DNA of 64,000 bases from Acidobacteriota bacterium (GCA_013289765.1 JABCZI010000003.1:248001-312000), one strand, 5' to 3'; numbered from the stretch's first letter, positions 1-8,235 are shown. The notes: generated from the letters alone by a model not told the origin. Translations and numbers: made by a program.

Positions 1-499
1 CTAAAAAGCACAATTCCACGAATAACTTTTCTCCATCCAGAGGATCAATTGGGTGCCCCTTCAAGTCCGTATCCGCAAGGATGCCGTGAATGAAGGTGCA
101 AATAGCGGCTACATAGACAAGGTAATGGAAAAGCTTCCACCGGCTCCGCCCCAGCCGAAGGCGAAAATACGACGTGAGTATGACTACCACGATAAGGTAT
201 ACGCTCACGGCGCCGACAGTATTCTCGATCGGTTGAACGGGAGACCATATTGGAAGGGCCAAGTCCAACAGACGCCAATGAGTCTGCGTTGAAAACAGTA
301 ATATGACGGGGTGCGTCAACACTGACGCTAGAAGGACGTATGCGGTCCAGTTGTGTACAGCGAAGATATTGATTCGCCGATGAGGCCACAGCCGCGACGG
401 ACTGTAACGAACCGCGATTAGCAGTCCAAGACAGATATTTGCCGTCGACAGAAAAACAGCCAGCAATCCGACATCGGCGGAAAAGTCAAGTGCCGTCAT
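1..499 (-). CDS. Ferric-reductase-like bis-haem membrane protein (partial, runs off left edge)
   Basis: Reading leftward from an ATG at 499-497, the frame stays open to base 1, so the C-terminus is outside the window. About 165 residues are visible with several hydrophobic segments. Two transmembrane helices carry His pairs: HNWTAYVLL...LTH (spacing 14) and FHYLVYV...FIH (spacing 13). That 14/13 spacing is the bis-haem signature of the ferric reductase/NADPH-oxidase/MsrQ membrane domain, which passes electrons across the inner membrane through two b haems. It lies 8 bases after the stop of a cytochrome c gene on the same strand, so the two are probably cotranscribed. No FAD/NAD domain is visible in the part present; it may be absent or beyond the edge. 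The start is the first ATG after the cytochrome stop; its Shine-Dalgarno is weak. Confidence 0.8.
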   Translation of the reverse strand, partial: MTALDFSADVGLLAVFLSTANICLGLLIAVRYSPSRLWPHRRINIFAVHNWTAYVLLASVLTHPVILLFSTQTHWRLLDLALPIWSPVQPIENTVGAVSVYLIVVVILTSYFRLRLGRSRWKLFHYLVYVAAICTFIHGILADTDLKGHPIDPLDGEKLFVELCFL

Positions 500-507
500 T
501 CCGGCGC

Positions 508-1071
508 TCAATGAACGGGAGGTGCCGATGGTGACGTCGATAAATCTGAAATAAGCACCTTCTTTACGGAATCAGGAATTTCGTTCGCATGCGCGAGTAG
601 CTCACTTACTTGCCATAGCTGAGTGTCGGTTAGCTTGTTCTTGAAGGAGGGCATCCCCGAAAGTCGAATTCCATTGGCTGCCTTCCAGTAACTCTCCGAC
701 GCCGGGTCATCGGTAACACCCTTGCCACGGAACAATTGCGGGGGTTTGGGAAACATCGTTGTCGCATAGTCCATGGGTGGCTGCCCCGGAAGTCCGTGAC
801 ACAAAGCGCAGTGCTGTTTGTATACGCTGGCGCCGGCAAGAAAATTAGGTTCGTCCGCGGGCACAGAAGAGGGAGGAATATGTTGCTTCTCGATATGCGC
901 ATCCAGGGCCATATTCGCGAACTTTTTTTCAAAGGGCATAGGCGGATCGGCTGTTGCCACCGGAGCCAAGCCGGCAGAAAAGTAGAGGAAGACACAACCC
1001 ACTGAAACCGCAATGGCCAGAATGAAACCGAGTACGATACCCTTTATCACTTGTGAGCTCCTGTCTTGCAT
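508..1071 (-). CDS. Membrane-anchored mono-haem cytochrome c
   Basis: 187 residues. An uncleaved-looking hydrophobic segment at residues 8-35 should anchor the protein in the inner membrane with the rest in the periplasm. One CxxCH haem site lies at C88-A-L-C91-H92, and GMPSF (Met140) is the likely sixth ligand, which is the class I/cytochrome cbb3-subunit-like (cytochrome_CBB3) layout. It lies 3 bases after the barrel gene at 1075-1884 and 8 bases before the ferric-reductase-like gene, so the three look like one operon. Role inferred: a one-electron shuttle between the bis-haem membrane protein and a periplasmic or outer-membrane partner. The electron partner cannot be identified from sequence. 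Confidence 0.88.
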   Translation of the reverse strand: MQDRSSQVIKGIVLGFILAIAVSVGCVFLYFSAGLAPVATADPPMPFEKKFANMALDAHIEKQHIPPSSVPADEPNFLAGASVYKQHCALCHGLPGQPPMDYATTMFPKPPQLFRGKGVTDDPASESYWKAANGIRLSGMPSFKNKLTDTQLWQVSELLAHANEIPDSVKKVLISDLSTSPSAPPVH

Positions 1072-1074
1072 TAG

Positions 1075-1884
1075 TCAGAAATTAAAGCGATAACCCAGAA
1101 TCATCTTCGCAATCAGGTGGTCGGTTGCGCCCGTGAGGCCCACCCCAAGTCCGAAATTGATTTCCCACTGAGGCGCGATATTCAAATCAATTGCGGGGAA
1201 AATCTGATGCTGTTGTTGTGAAATCGCATCGAACCCTGTCACCGGTCCTGCCGAGCCGTAGTATTCGAGACCTCCCGCAACTTTCGGTGTGAGATCGTAA
1301 CTGAATTTGAAGTTTGGAGAAAAAACAACGCCCTGGTTCACGCTCACGCCGTGGAAAGACCGGTCAAGCGTGGGGTTCAGGGACCAATACCATCGGCCTA
1401 CCTTTTGATCCACGATGGGACGGATTTCCCAGGTCCAGGTGTCTACGGAATATTGCCGCCTCTGGTAGCCGATTTCATTCGAGAGGCTCACTCCCACGGG
1501 CCAGTGCCATTTCTTCGGAATGGCGACGCGCGGCCGAATGTGATCTCCTACCCATTGCCAGTTCTGGCCCTCACTTATCGAAGTGAATATGTAAAAGCCG
1601 CACTCGAACCAATCATTGAAGCCGTGAGTGATCTCCACGGTTTCATGCTCTGCATCATTGGTGGGATAAACCCCATTCACCATTGTCTTGGAGCCATCGA
1701 TTGTGAAATTGCTGTGGAGTTCAACCATGGTGTGCCCAGGATCGACCAGATCAGATCCGTACACCTGAATTTCGTAGTTGTCTTGAGCACGGGTGAGAGG
1801 TGCGGCCAAGAGAAAAGTTAGTAGTAGAAGCGTGATTGCAAGATGTCGGCACGTTAACTTCTGATCAGAATCGCCACGTCCCAT
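1075..1884 (-). CDS. Predicted outer-membrane beta-barrel protein, function unknown
   Basis: 269 residues with a cleavable signal peptide (hydrophobic residues ~14-32, ending TRAQ). The mature part is rich in alternating aromatic/polar strands (WEINFGLGVGL, KMILGYRFNF) and ends in Phe, as outer-membrane barrels do. I see no haem motif and no enzyme motif. It is the first gene of the leftward cluster, 3 bases before the cytochrome c gene. That context suggests it serves the redox cluster, perhaps as a porin or docking barrel, but this is inference. It resembles the generic 'transporter' barrels of the phenol-degradation MetA-like group in length and strand pattern; I cannot confirm homology by eye. 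Confidence 0.65.
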   Translation of the reverse strand: MGRGDSDQKLTCRHLAITLLLLTFLLAAPLTRAQDNYEIQVYGSDLVDPGHTMVELHSNFTIDGSKTMVNGVYPTNDAEHETVEITHGFNDWFECGFYIFTSISEGQNWQWVGDHIRPRVAIPKKWHWPVGVSLSNEIGYQRRQYSVDTWTWEIRPIVDQKVGRWYWSLNPTLDRSFHGVSVNQGVVFSPNFKFSYDLTPKVAGGLEYYGSAGPVTGFDAISQQQHQIFPAIDLNIAPQWEINFGLGVGLTGATDHLIAKMILGYRFNF

Positions 1885-1983
1885 GAGGAAGACTATCAGT
1901 TATATAATGAATTCTGCGTGGCAAGCAGATGACAAGTTGTTCATGTTCTCTTATAAGGCGCACCAACTTGCATCAAGGATAGT

Positions 1984-2748
1984 ATGCGGAGGCTAACAAC
2001 GTGTTCATTTGTTCCAATCATTTTCCGTGTTCTGATCTCAATTAGTTTTCTTTCCGGAGGCGTCAGGGCCCTTTGTCAGGAAGCATCTACGCTGCCGGAT
2101 GCTCCGAGTGCGCGTCAAACTCAAACGGTTCCATCGAACCCTGCACAACGCGATCGACAACATGAACCGAGTAAAAACCACATCTTCTGGATCATCCCCA
2201 ACTACCGTTCAGATGAGAACTCGGCAGTAACCAAACCTTTGACGCCTGCCGAAAAGATGAAAGTTTCATTGGACGACTCTTTCGATCCCTCAGCATTTCT
2301 AGTGGCCGGTATTTTTGCTGGCATCTCAATGGCGGAGCGTCAGTACACATCTTTCGGCACTGGGGCGCAAGGGTTTGGCAAATACTACGGCGGAGCTTTC
2401 GCAGATCAGGCAATTGGCAACATCATGACCGAGGGCCTATTGCCGATCGCTCTCCATCAGGACCCCCGCTACTTCGTAAAAGGCACAGGGGGCTTTTGGA
2501 AGCGATCCGAATACGCCATAAGCCGGGAATTTATCACCCGGGGCGACGATGGCCACAACCATTTCAACACATCGGAACTGGCCGGAAACGCCGTAGCCGC
2601 GGGTATTTCCAACCTTTACTATCCGGCCGCGGACCGATCGTTTGGAAATACCGCAAACAAGTGGGGACAACAAATAGCCCTTGATGCGTTCTTCAACGTG
2701 ACAAAAGAGTTCTGGCCAGACGTGCGCAACAAGTTGTTTAAACATTGA
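1984..2748 (+). CDS. Conserved exported hypothetical protein
   Basis: 254 residues, divergent from the redox cluster with a 99-base shared promoter region. An N-terminal signal peptide (residues ~10-31) is followed by a low-complexity Pro/Gln/Ser stretch with LPDAPSA, a motif frequent at the N-terminus of acidobacterial exported proteins. The C-terminal two thirds contain Gly/Ala-rich hydrophobic stretches (FLVAGIFAGISMAE, GNIMTEGLLPIALHQDPRYF) that could dip into or cross a membrane. The pattern HxDPRYF is recognisable from other acidobacterial hypothetical proteins, but no function is known to me. It ends 20 bases from the convergent histidine kinase gene. Confidence 0.7.
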   Translation: MRRLTTCSFVPIIFRVLISISFLSGGVRALCQEASTLPDAPSARQTQTVPSNPAQRDRQHEPSKNHIFWIIPNYRSDENSAVTKPLTPAEKMKVSLDDSFDPSAFLVAGIFAGISMAERQYTSFGTGAQGFGKYYGGAFADQAIGNIMTEGLLPIALHQDPRYFVKGTGGFWKRSEYAISREFITRGDDGHNHFNTSELAGNAVAAGISNLYYPAADRSFGNTANKWGQQIALDAFFNVTKEFWPDVRNKLFKH

Positions 2749-2768
2749 TGGCCTGCAAGAATATCGCG

Positions 2769-4214
2769 CTACGCCGTCTGGAGCACGCTAATGGGAAGCA
2801 ACAAGGTGATAACGGCGCCGCCTTCCGGCCGGCCGGAGACCTGCGCGCAGCCGCCATGCGCCTGGGCGACTGCATCCACAAAGGCCAGTCCCAGACCGTG
2901 ACCGGGAGAATGTTTTCCCTTCACGAATCGCTTGAAAGCCTGATTGCCGATTTCAGGTGGAAATCCCGGACCATCGTCTTCAATCACAAGTGCTGCTGAT
3001 CCTTGATGCGAACGGAGCCGGATTTTGACTCGGCATCCCTCCGGCAGATGAGTCAATTCATTTTCAAGCAGATTGCTTACTGCACGATTCAGCAAAGTCA
3101 CATCAGCGTCCACTACGACATGCTTTTCGAGTTCAGTCGTTACTTCATGATCGTGCTCGGCCATTGCGGGTTGATAAATATCAACCAGTTGTCGCACGAC
3201 ATCGGAGAAGTCGACTGGAGCGCGATCGATGTGAAGCGCACCGGCCTCCGCTTCGGCGAGATCCAGCGTTGTGTTCAGCAACTGCAAGAGCCTGTCGAGG
3301 TCTTCGATCGCTTCTCCCACGGAGTCGCGCCACTTCTCATTTCCTTCATTACATAATGCAGATTCCAGCGTTCCACGAATCAAGGTGACCGGGCTTTTGA
3401 GATCATGCGCGATACCGCCAGTAACGGTGCGAAGCTGATTTACAGAAGACTGGAGCCGGTCCAGCATGCGATTGAAAGTCTTCGCCAGCCGCGAAATCTC
3501 ATCCGAATTCACAGGCTCGGGCAGACGTTCCTGTAAGCCCTCGGTGCCAATTCGCGCGACAGTTTCCGTAATTCGCTCAACCCGATGCAGAGTACGGCGT
3601 GCGCTCCAGTAGGAAATTACGAAGCCCAGCAGGAACATGCCGCCCCAAAGCATGAGAAAGCGACGGGCCAATGTGTGTAGCAGATGTATGGCGCCATGAT
3701 CGGAGAGTCCCAGATAAACATTCTTTCCATTTTGAGCCTTGGCCACGACTCGAAACGTTTGCCGATACCCTTCGACTTTTATCGACTTCGGCGGTCCTGG
3801 AGTTAACGCTGCGCGCTGAATTGCGGAAATAAAAGCATCCTTGGAACTCGGACCAACCCACAACGGGCTATCGTCATTATTATTAGGGTTTGTTGCCAAG
3901 AAAAATACGGAGTTCAGACTTTCGCCGCGGGCATTGCGCTCATCAGGCACCTCCTGCGCAGCAAGTTCAGCCACCTCTCGAACTATGCTCTTATAGAGGC
4001 GGTCGCTCGGCGTGTCAGCTGAAACTTGAGCTAGAACCTCAGCCTCGCCACTCAGCCAAGTGTCGCTCCTCTCTCGCAGACCCTGAGCGACAAGGAAATA
4101 AACTATGGAAAAGGCTCCTGCGGTTCCGAGCGCGAACGCCAGGGTTGTCCAAATCGAAATCCGCCAAGCTGCGGTCGTGCGCAGGTCCCTATGCATGTTT
4201 GAGAACATAGCCAA
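2769..4214 (-). CDS. Sensor histidine kinase (HAMP-HisKA-HATPase)
   Basis: 481 residues from the upstream ATG; an internal ATG at 4196 would reduce the overlap with the response regulator from 26 to 8 bases and is equally plausible. Domains: TM helix ~20-43, periplasmic sensor ~44-185, TM ~186-203, HAMP ~205-258, dimerisation/phosphoacceptor helix with H270 in GGIAHDLKSP, then the ATPase domain with an N-box (VSNLLENEL), DDGPGF and GHGLGLAFV. This is the classic EnvZ/QseC-type architecture: it autophosphorylates His270 and hands the phosphate to the partner regulator. The regulator gene is upstream and overlapping, so the two are translationally coupled. The ligand is unknown; the periplasmic part shows no recognisable fold. 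Confidence 0.93.
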   Translation of the reverse strand: MAMFSNMHRDLRTTAAWRISIWTTLAFALGTAGAFSIVYFLVAQGLRERSDTWLSGEAEVLAQVSADTPSDRLYKSIVREVAELAAQEVPDERNARGESLNSVFFLATNPNNNDDSPLWVGPSSKDAFISAIQRAALTPGPPKSIKVEGYRQTFRVVAKAQNGKNVYLGLSDHGAIHLLHTLARRFLMLWGGMFLLGFVISYWSARRTLHRVERITETVARIGTEGLQERLPEPVNSDEISRLAKTFNRMLDRLQSSVNQLRTVTGGIAHDLKSPVTLIRGTLESALCNEGNEKWRDSVGEAIEDLDRLLQLLNTTLDLAEAEAGALHIDRAPVDFSDVVRQLVDIYQPAMAEHDHEVTTELEKHVVVDADVTLLNRAVSNLLENELTHLPEGCRVKIRLRSHQGSAALVIEDDGPGFPPEIGNQAFKRFVKGKHSPGHGLGLAFVDAVAQAHGGCAQVSGRPEGGAVITLLLPISVLQTA

Positions 4215-4866
4215 CGCCGCGAATCGTGTGAATCAGCGGCCGCAAGGTGTCATGATCCACTTTACTTCGGAGACGATAGATGTGGACGTCCACGACGTTG
4301 GTTGCGGGGTCAATCCGCATGCGCCAGACATGATCCAGAATCATGGTCCGGGTTACCACTCGCCCTTCATTGCGGCAAAGATATTCCAGAAGAGAAAACT
4401 CCTGTGGGGTGAGTTGAAGTAAATGATCGCCCCGTCGCGCTTCACGACGAACCAAATCAAGCTGCAAGTCGGCAGCTTTGAGGCGCACGGATTCAGTTTG
4501 AGGGACAAAGGACCTGCGTAGAAGATTTCTCAATCTTGCGAGGAGTTCCGGCAGGGCGAATGGTTTTGTGAGGTAGTCGTCTCCGCCCTGCTCTAGGCCT
4601 CGCACACGTTCGTCTACAGAACGCCGGGCAGAAAGGATTAAAACCGGCACTGAACTGCCTTGGGCGCGGCAGCGAGCAATTAAGTCCAGTCCGTCCATGT
4701 CTGGAAGTCCTAGATCGATGATGAAAGCATCGTGAATACCTTCCAGGGCAATGGCTTCGCCCGTTTTTGCCATGGTGGCCGTATCCACTTGATATCCGGC
4801 CTCTACCAGCGCCCGCTTAAGGAACTGCTGAATGGATATGTCGTCTTCTACCACCAACAATCGCAT
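4189..4866 (-). CDS. OmpR/PhoB-family response regulator
   Basis: 225 residues starting at MRLLVVEDD. A longer frame to 5001 exists, but its extra residues do not belong to the receiver fold, so the ATG at 4866 is chosen. Receiver domain residues 1-115: acidic pair D8/D9, phosphoacceptor D51 (IIDLGLPDMDG), and the conserved Lys in LTKPFAL. Winged-helix Trans_reg_C domain ~125-222 ends in IHTIRGVGYVLK, the standard PhoB-type C-terminus. It precedes and overlaps the histidine kinase gene. Likely targets include its own operon or the nearby YceI/b561 genes, but no binding site was identified. Confidence 0.94.
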   Translation of the reverse strand: MRLLVVEDDISIQQFLKRALVEAGYQVDTATMAKTGEAIALEGIHDAFIIDLGLPDMDGLDLIARCRAQGSSVPVLILSARRSVDERVRGLEQGGDDYLTKPFALPELLARLRNLLRRSFVPQTESVRLKAADLQLDLVRREARRGDHLLQLTPQEFSLLEYLCRNEGRVVTRTMILDHVWRMRIDPATNVVDVHIYRLRSKVDHDTLRPLIHTIRGVGYVLKHA

Positions 4867-5018
4867 CGGAGATTCCCGCCCGTTCAAGACTTTACACCTC
4901 CAGGTGGGATGCAGGAAACTGCTGACACGTTCAAACCGGCACAAGCCGACCGCTGTCGAGAATGCCGTTTCAAATGTTCTCCAGCAGGCCCAGGGAAACA
5001 TTTCCTGGTCGATTCACT

Positions 5019-5555
5019 TCACTGCGGATGCCAAGTCATATCCACGCGCACAGGAGTTTCGTTCTTCACCGGCATCGTCAGCAGCGATGGCGGATCGATT
5101 TTGAAATCCGAAAGCGTAGCTGGAATTGTTCCCGTGATGTGAATGTCGCCGCCTTGTCGTTCCAGTTTGAAGGGAATCTGCTTGTACTCGGCAGACTGGC
5201 CGGCGAACTGAATCTGCAGATCGGCATTGATGGTTGTCGATGCGGCGGCTGATTCAGGCAGGCGAGTGCGCACGGTAACCAGCGGAAACTCGGCCCCACG
5301 CGTGACCTGGAGCGTATGAAGATCGCGATTGCTGTCTCCGGAATCAAAAGATTTAACTGATACCGCGATCAAGAATTCGCACTGGCCTGCGTGACAAACG
5401 CCCTTGCCCTTCGCCGCATGACTTACACCCTCAGTCTGGTGGAGTGGGTGCGATACGTGGTACGTCAGAGTGCTGCTTTGAAGTAGCCATTGGCTGTCTG
5501 CTCCAGCAGCAGGCAACGCCAGGAGCAAGAAGGCAATGAGCATTTTATGATTCAT
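5019..5555 (-). CDS. YceI-family periplasmic protein
   Basis: 178 residues with a signal peptide (residues 1-19, ending AGADS). The mature protein has the YceI lipocalin-like pattern: a leading W-x(6)-S-x-L-x-Y-x-V-x-H, then SFDSGDSNRDLHTLQV and a central TxxPxVTVR-type strand. YceI proteins bind a long isoprenoid or similar lipid in a barrel and are periplasmic. It follows the carboxypeptidase-regulatory/b561-like gene by 9 bases on the same strand. That mirrors the E. coli yceJ-yceI pair (cytochrome b561 homologue plus YceI), which supports both calls. The exact ligand is unknown. Confidence 0.82.
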   Translation of the reverse strand: MNHKMLIAFLLLALPAAGADSQWLLQSSTLTYHVSHPLHQTEGVSHAAKGKGVCHAGQCEFLIAVSVKSFDSGDSNRDLHTLQVTRGAEFPLVTVRTRLPESAAASTTINADLQIQFAGQSAEYKQIPFKLERQGGDIHITGTIPATLSDFKIDPPSLLTMPVKNETPVRVDMTWHPQ

Positions 5556-5564
5556 AAACTTTGC

Positions 5565-6476
5565 TTAGAACTTAACTGAAACCGACAGCAGAGCAGCCGC
5601 ATACGCTCCGGCAGTGACGATCGCCACTGGTGCATGCGCAGACGCAATCCCGTGCACTTTCTCGCCATTATTTTTTTGATCGAAGGCCATAATCCCAAGA
5701 ATCGGCGTCAGAATCATTCCGGGTCCATGAATCCAAGCCATGGCCTTGTGAAAACGAATCGGGCCGCGGGTTTCCGTGCCGGGCACACGAGGCGCACGAA
5801 TCGCATAGTAAGCTGTTATGCCGTACAAATCGCCGGTCAGGCCGCCCAGGGCCGTGTGCAGATCGCGCGAAGTTGTGCTGGTGCTCTTGCCGCCGGCATT
5901 GAGAGACGTTATAACCGTTGCGATTAAAGGAATGGTCGTGATCAGACCCATCCGTTGATGAATCTTAAGCATGTGTGTCCGCTTATCGAGCAACGCCTGT
6001 TCACGTGCATTTCCCTGAGTCTGCTCTGGAGAAAGGCCCAGGTCCGAAAGCGAAGGCGCCGTCGCACTGCTGGATGGTGCGTTCGGCAAATTATCGTTTT
6101 GCACCGGTGCGGGTTCGGCGGTTTCCAGCTTTTCGTCCAGAACCAGCGTATCGGCCCCGTTGACTGTTGCAGTGGGGATCTCCAACGTCTTGAAGCCGGC
6201 GGCCTCAAACTTCATCTGGTAGTTGCCCGGTGGCAGACCGTCAAATTTATAAGAGCCATCCGTGGCTGTAGTTGTGCCTCGCACCTGGCCGCCCGCGCTG
6301 GTCGCAGTCACGGCGGCATTCGCCACCGCGTTACCGGAGGTATCGACAACCTTGCCCGTCAATGCTCCCATTCCAGCGGTCTGAGCCAACAGACAGGGAG
6401 CGAACGCGAAGGGCAATGACACAAACAAAACGAGGCCAGCCACACGGCTAAGTCGGTTGCGAAAGATATTCCTCAT
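5565..6476 (-). CDS. Carboxypeptidase-regulatory domain fused to a b561-like His-rich membrane domain
   Basis: 303 residues. Signal peptide ~1-32; a carboxypeptidase-regulatory-like beta-sandwich ~37-115 (GKVVDTSGNAVANAAVT...DGSYKFDGLPPGNY); a Pro/Ser linker with NLPNAPSS; then about four hydrophobic segments (~172-303). The membrane part carries His in KIHQRMG, DLHTALGG, RFHKAMAWIHG and VHGIASAHAP, placed near helix ends like haem ligands in cytochrome b561-type four-helix proteins. It is followed 9 bases later by a YceI gene, a pairing known from E. coli yceJ-yceI. The beta-sandwich/membrane fusion is unusual for b561 proteins and may be an acidobacterial variant. Haem binding is inferred only from the His pattern. 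Confidence 0.7.
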   Translation of the reverse strand: MRNIFRNRLSRVAGLVLFVSLPFAFAPCLLAQTAGMGALTGKVVDTSGNAVANAAVTATSAGGQVRGTTTATDGSYKFDGLPPGNYQMKFEAAGFKTLEIPTATVNGADTLVLDEKLETAEPAPVQNDNLPNAPSSSATAPSLSDLGLSPEQTQGNAREQALLDKRTHMLKIHQRMGLITTIPLIATVITSLNAGGKSTSTTSRDLHTALGGLTGDLYGITAYYAIRAPRVPGTETRGPIRFHKAMAWIHGPGMILTPILGIMAFDQKNNGEKVHGIASAHAPVAIVTAGAYAAALLSVSVKF

Positions 6477-6660
6477 CCTCCACCTGATCCTTTCCGATGC
6501 GTGCTGACCTTGCGGTCTCTAGAGGCGTACCACAACACGATATGTTCGCAATATTACGACGACCTTTCCGGAAGATGACAATGTGTTCATCGGCAAACTA
6601 ATCGCCGCATCACTTGCTAACGTCCGGAGAACCGGTTCGACTTTCCCCGCTCTTCAAGTG

Positions 6661-6770
6661 CCCATGGAGGCGGCCGGCGAGTACACCGACCCGTTTAAAT
6701 TGCAGTACGCAGCCGGACACGATAACATCAACACGACCGTTCACACGTTGCACCCACGCGGGGATCGATC
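6661..6770 (+). pseudogene. Tyrosine recombinase (integrase) C-terminal relic
   Basis: One frame here reads DPFKLQYAAGHDNINTT followed by VHTLHP, which matches the last conserved block of phage-type tyrosine integrases (normally ...LAGHDNIxTTxxYVHP). The nucleophile Tyr position is occupied by Thr, no upstream catalytic Arg block is present, and the surrounding frame has no credible start or SD. It is a dead fragment about 140 bases upstream of tRNA-Leu, a typical integration target. The rest of the 6477-6911 interval shows nothing else recognisable. Confidence 0.6.
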
Positions 6771-6911
6771 GAGAAATTGTTTGTGCGTTGGGATACTACC
6801 GCGGCCGGAGACTCGTGTAGAATGCAAAGGTCAGTGCAAAATCCGGTGCAGATGGATACGCCCTCAGACGCCGGTCTTGCTAAAATATTGAGTACATGGC
6901 TTTTACAGCGT

Positions 6912-6996
6912 GCGGAAGTGGTGGAACTGGCAGACACACCATCTTGAGGGGGTGGCGCCGCAAGGCGTGGGGGTTCAAATCCCCCCTTCCGCACCA
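6912..6996 (+). tRNA. tRNA-Leu(GAG)
   Basis: A complete class II cloverleaf is visible. The 7-bp acceptor gcggaag/cttccgc is followed by discriminator A (6993) and an encoded CCA (6994-6996). The D-arm contains GGTGGAACTGGCAGACAC. The anticodon stem CCATC/GGTGG closes the loop TTGAGGG, giving anticodon GAG. There is a long variable arm cgccgcaaggcg and a T-arm ggggg-TTCAAAT-ccccc. The long variable arm and anticodon GAG identify leucine. It stands alone, with relics of integrated elements on both sides. Confidence 0.97.
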
Positions 6997-7063
6997 GCAA
7001 CTAATTTAGAATCAATTACTCAGAGGCACGTTTATAGTTTCGTACAGTAAGCGTACAACGTTT

Positions 7064-7240
7064 CAACCCTCCGTGCCTGCGGCGACCGACGTCGCCATGA
7101 ATGCCGCGGCCGTGCAGTTTTCGGGAGGCATCCAGCCGCATAACAACATGCCGCCGTTCCTGGCGGTTTTCTTCAACACGGTACACTCAAAACCGCAATT
7201 GGCAGTGAAAGCACTGTCGGTGTGGTGTGCGGGTTTCTAG
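7064..7240 (+). pseudogene. Phage tail-collar (microcystin-dependent-type) protein relic
   Basis: The frame ending at the TAG at 7238-7240 reads QPSVPAATDVAMNAAAVQ then FSGGIQPHNNMPPFLAVFF. This is the C-terminal hallmark of phage tail-collar/Mdp proteins (usually GGSQPHNNMQPYLxLNF). Only the last ~58 residues remain; upstream the frame has no domain or start, and downstream residues do not match the family. It lies just 3' of tRNA-Leu and is best read as a degraded piece of a prophage-like element or a decayed host tail-collar gene. Confidence 0.6.
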
Positions 7241-7470
7241 CTGGTACGGCCCCCGAGTTGCTGCTCTTTTTTAGCGCGTCCAAGGCTCAGTTGCTCGATT
7301 GCTGATGCCATGCTGTTACGAGCATTCTTCGCATAGTCTTTCAAAAGATCGTCCGTCTGAAGCGGTAGAACCTCACCGAGACACTCTTCCAATCGCCCCA
7401 CCAACCAGTCAATCAGTTGTATTGCACGGTCACCGTGCTGGACCGTCGGATCATCATTAGGAAACGCCAT
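7237..7470 (-). CDS. Small hypothetical protein (77 aa)
   Basis: A longer frame runs to 7671, but the ATG at 7470 (MAFPNDDPTVQHG) is preceded by GGGAGGACATAGAGAA, a good SD at acceptable distance, and the upstream residues look non-coding. The protein is acidic to neutral and helical (AIQLIDWLVGRLEECLGEVL, LLKDYAKNARNSMASAIEQL) with no membrane segment or known motif. No relatives are recognised. Its 3' end touches the tail-collar relic on the other strand. Confidence 0.5.
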   Translation of the reverse strand: MAFPNDDPTVQHGDRAIQLIDWLVGRLEECLGEVLPLQTDDLLKDYAKNARNSMASAIEQLSLGRAKKEQQLGGRTS

Positions 7471-7752
7471 TTCTCTATGTCCTCCCGTGCAACGATAGCA
7501 CCCAAAGCTTATCTTTTGCCCAAAGACAGTACTACAGGTCGCAGGGGCGAGGATCAGCAGGGAGGGAGTCTGGGGGCGATACGACGACCCTAGCTCCGTT
7601 GCGGAAAGATTCCCTGCAACGCGATGAAGGGCCGCCTCTGCACCGTTGACGCACAAAATCAAAGGGGTCAATAGTTTCGGTGAGTAACCAAAAGATGGTG
7701 ACCGAGGTACTTTGAAACAGCCAACCGCTCAGTCTAATGTGCTCAAATCAGC

Positions 7753-8235
7753 ATGACCCTGAAGCCCACTGAACGCCGCTCGGAATCCCATCGTAAAGAC
7801 CTAATGGCCACTGCCAGCATTCATCGAAGTCAGATAGCGAAGCGCCGGAGCGGTCGGATGGCCCTCAACGCTCCCATAGGGCTGTCGGGTGAAGATCGCC
7901 AAAAATGTTCCTTTACGGTTCCCGCCAAAGCCACCAATCTGAATAGGTATGGAGCTGCCATCCAATTAAATCGTGAGTTGCTGGTTGGCTCTATTGTGGT
8001 CGTGCGAAATAAGAGTGGCACTCAGGTTTCTGCTCGGGTGGTCGCGCAGTTGGCTGCCCTCCAGGGAGTGCCCACTTACGCAATCGAGTTTGCAGCGCAG
8101 GACGATGACGATCAGGCAAAGGCTTTTTGGGGAATCACGTTCCCATCCGTGGAAAGCAGAGGAGCTACCGCGGAGGCAGCGGAGCAGTCTGGAACCATCC
8201 GCCGCAGGCGGGGCAGCGCATCTCTGCAAGACTGA
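7753..8235 (+). CDS. PilZ-domain-like protein
   Basis: 160 residues from ATG 7753; an in-frame ATG at 7804 (MATASIHRSQ) is an alternative start. The region KRRSGRMALNAPIGLSG, then ATNLNRYGAAIQLNRELLVGSIVVV, follows the PilZ layout of an Arg-rich N-terminal loop and an NxxGxxI strand. These normally clasp cyclic di-GMP. The canonical RxxxR and D/NxSxxG motifs are only partly kept (SRYG-type NLNRYG), so c-di-GMP binding is not assured. The C-terminal ~30 residues are charged and disordered. Acidobacteria carry many such single-domain PilZ proteins, usually as adaptors in surface or motility control. Confidence 0.65.
   Translation: MTLKPTERRSESHRKDLMATASIHRSQIAKRRSGRMALNAPIGLSGEDRQKCSFTVPAKATNLNRYGAAIQLNRELLVGSIVVVRNKSGTQVSARVVAQLAALQGVPTYAIEFAAQDDDDQAKAFWGITFPSVESRGATAEAAEQSGTIRRRRGSASLQD

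Noticed and set aside
45-389. A 114-codon minus-strand frame at the left edge
   Set aside because: It is Arg/Ser-rich and in another frame than the ferric-reductase-like protein, whose transmembrane His pattern is decisive.
5634-6419. Plus-strand frames opposite the b561-like fusion protein
   Set aside because: Antisense shadows with no domain, start or codon pattern of real genes.
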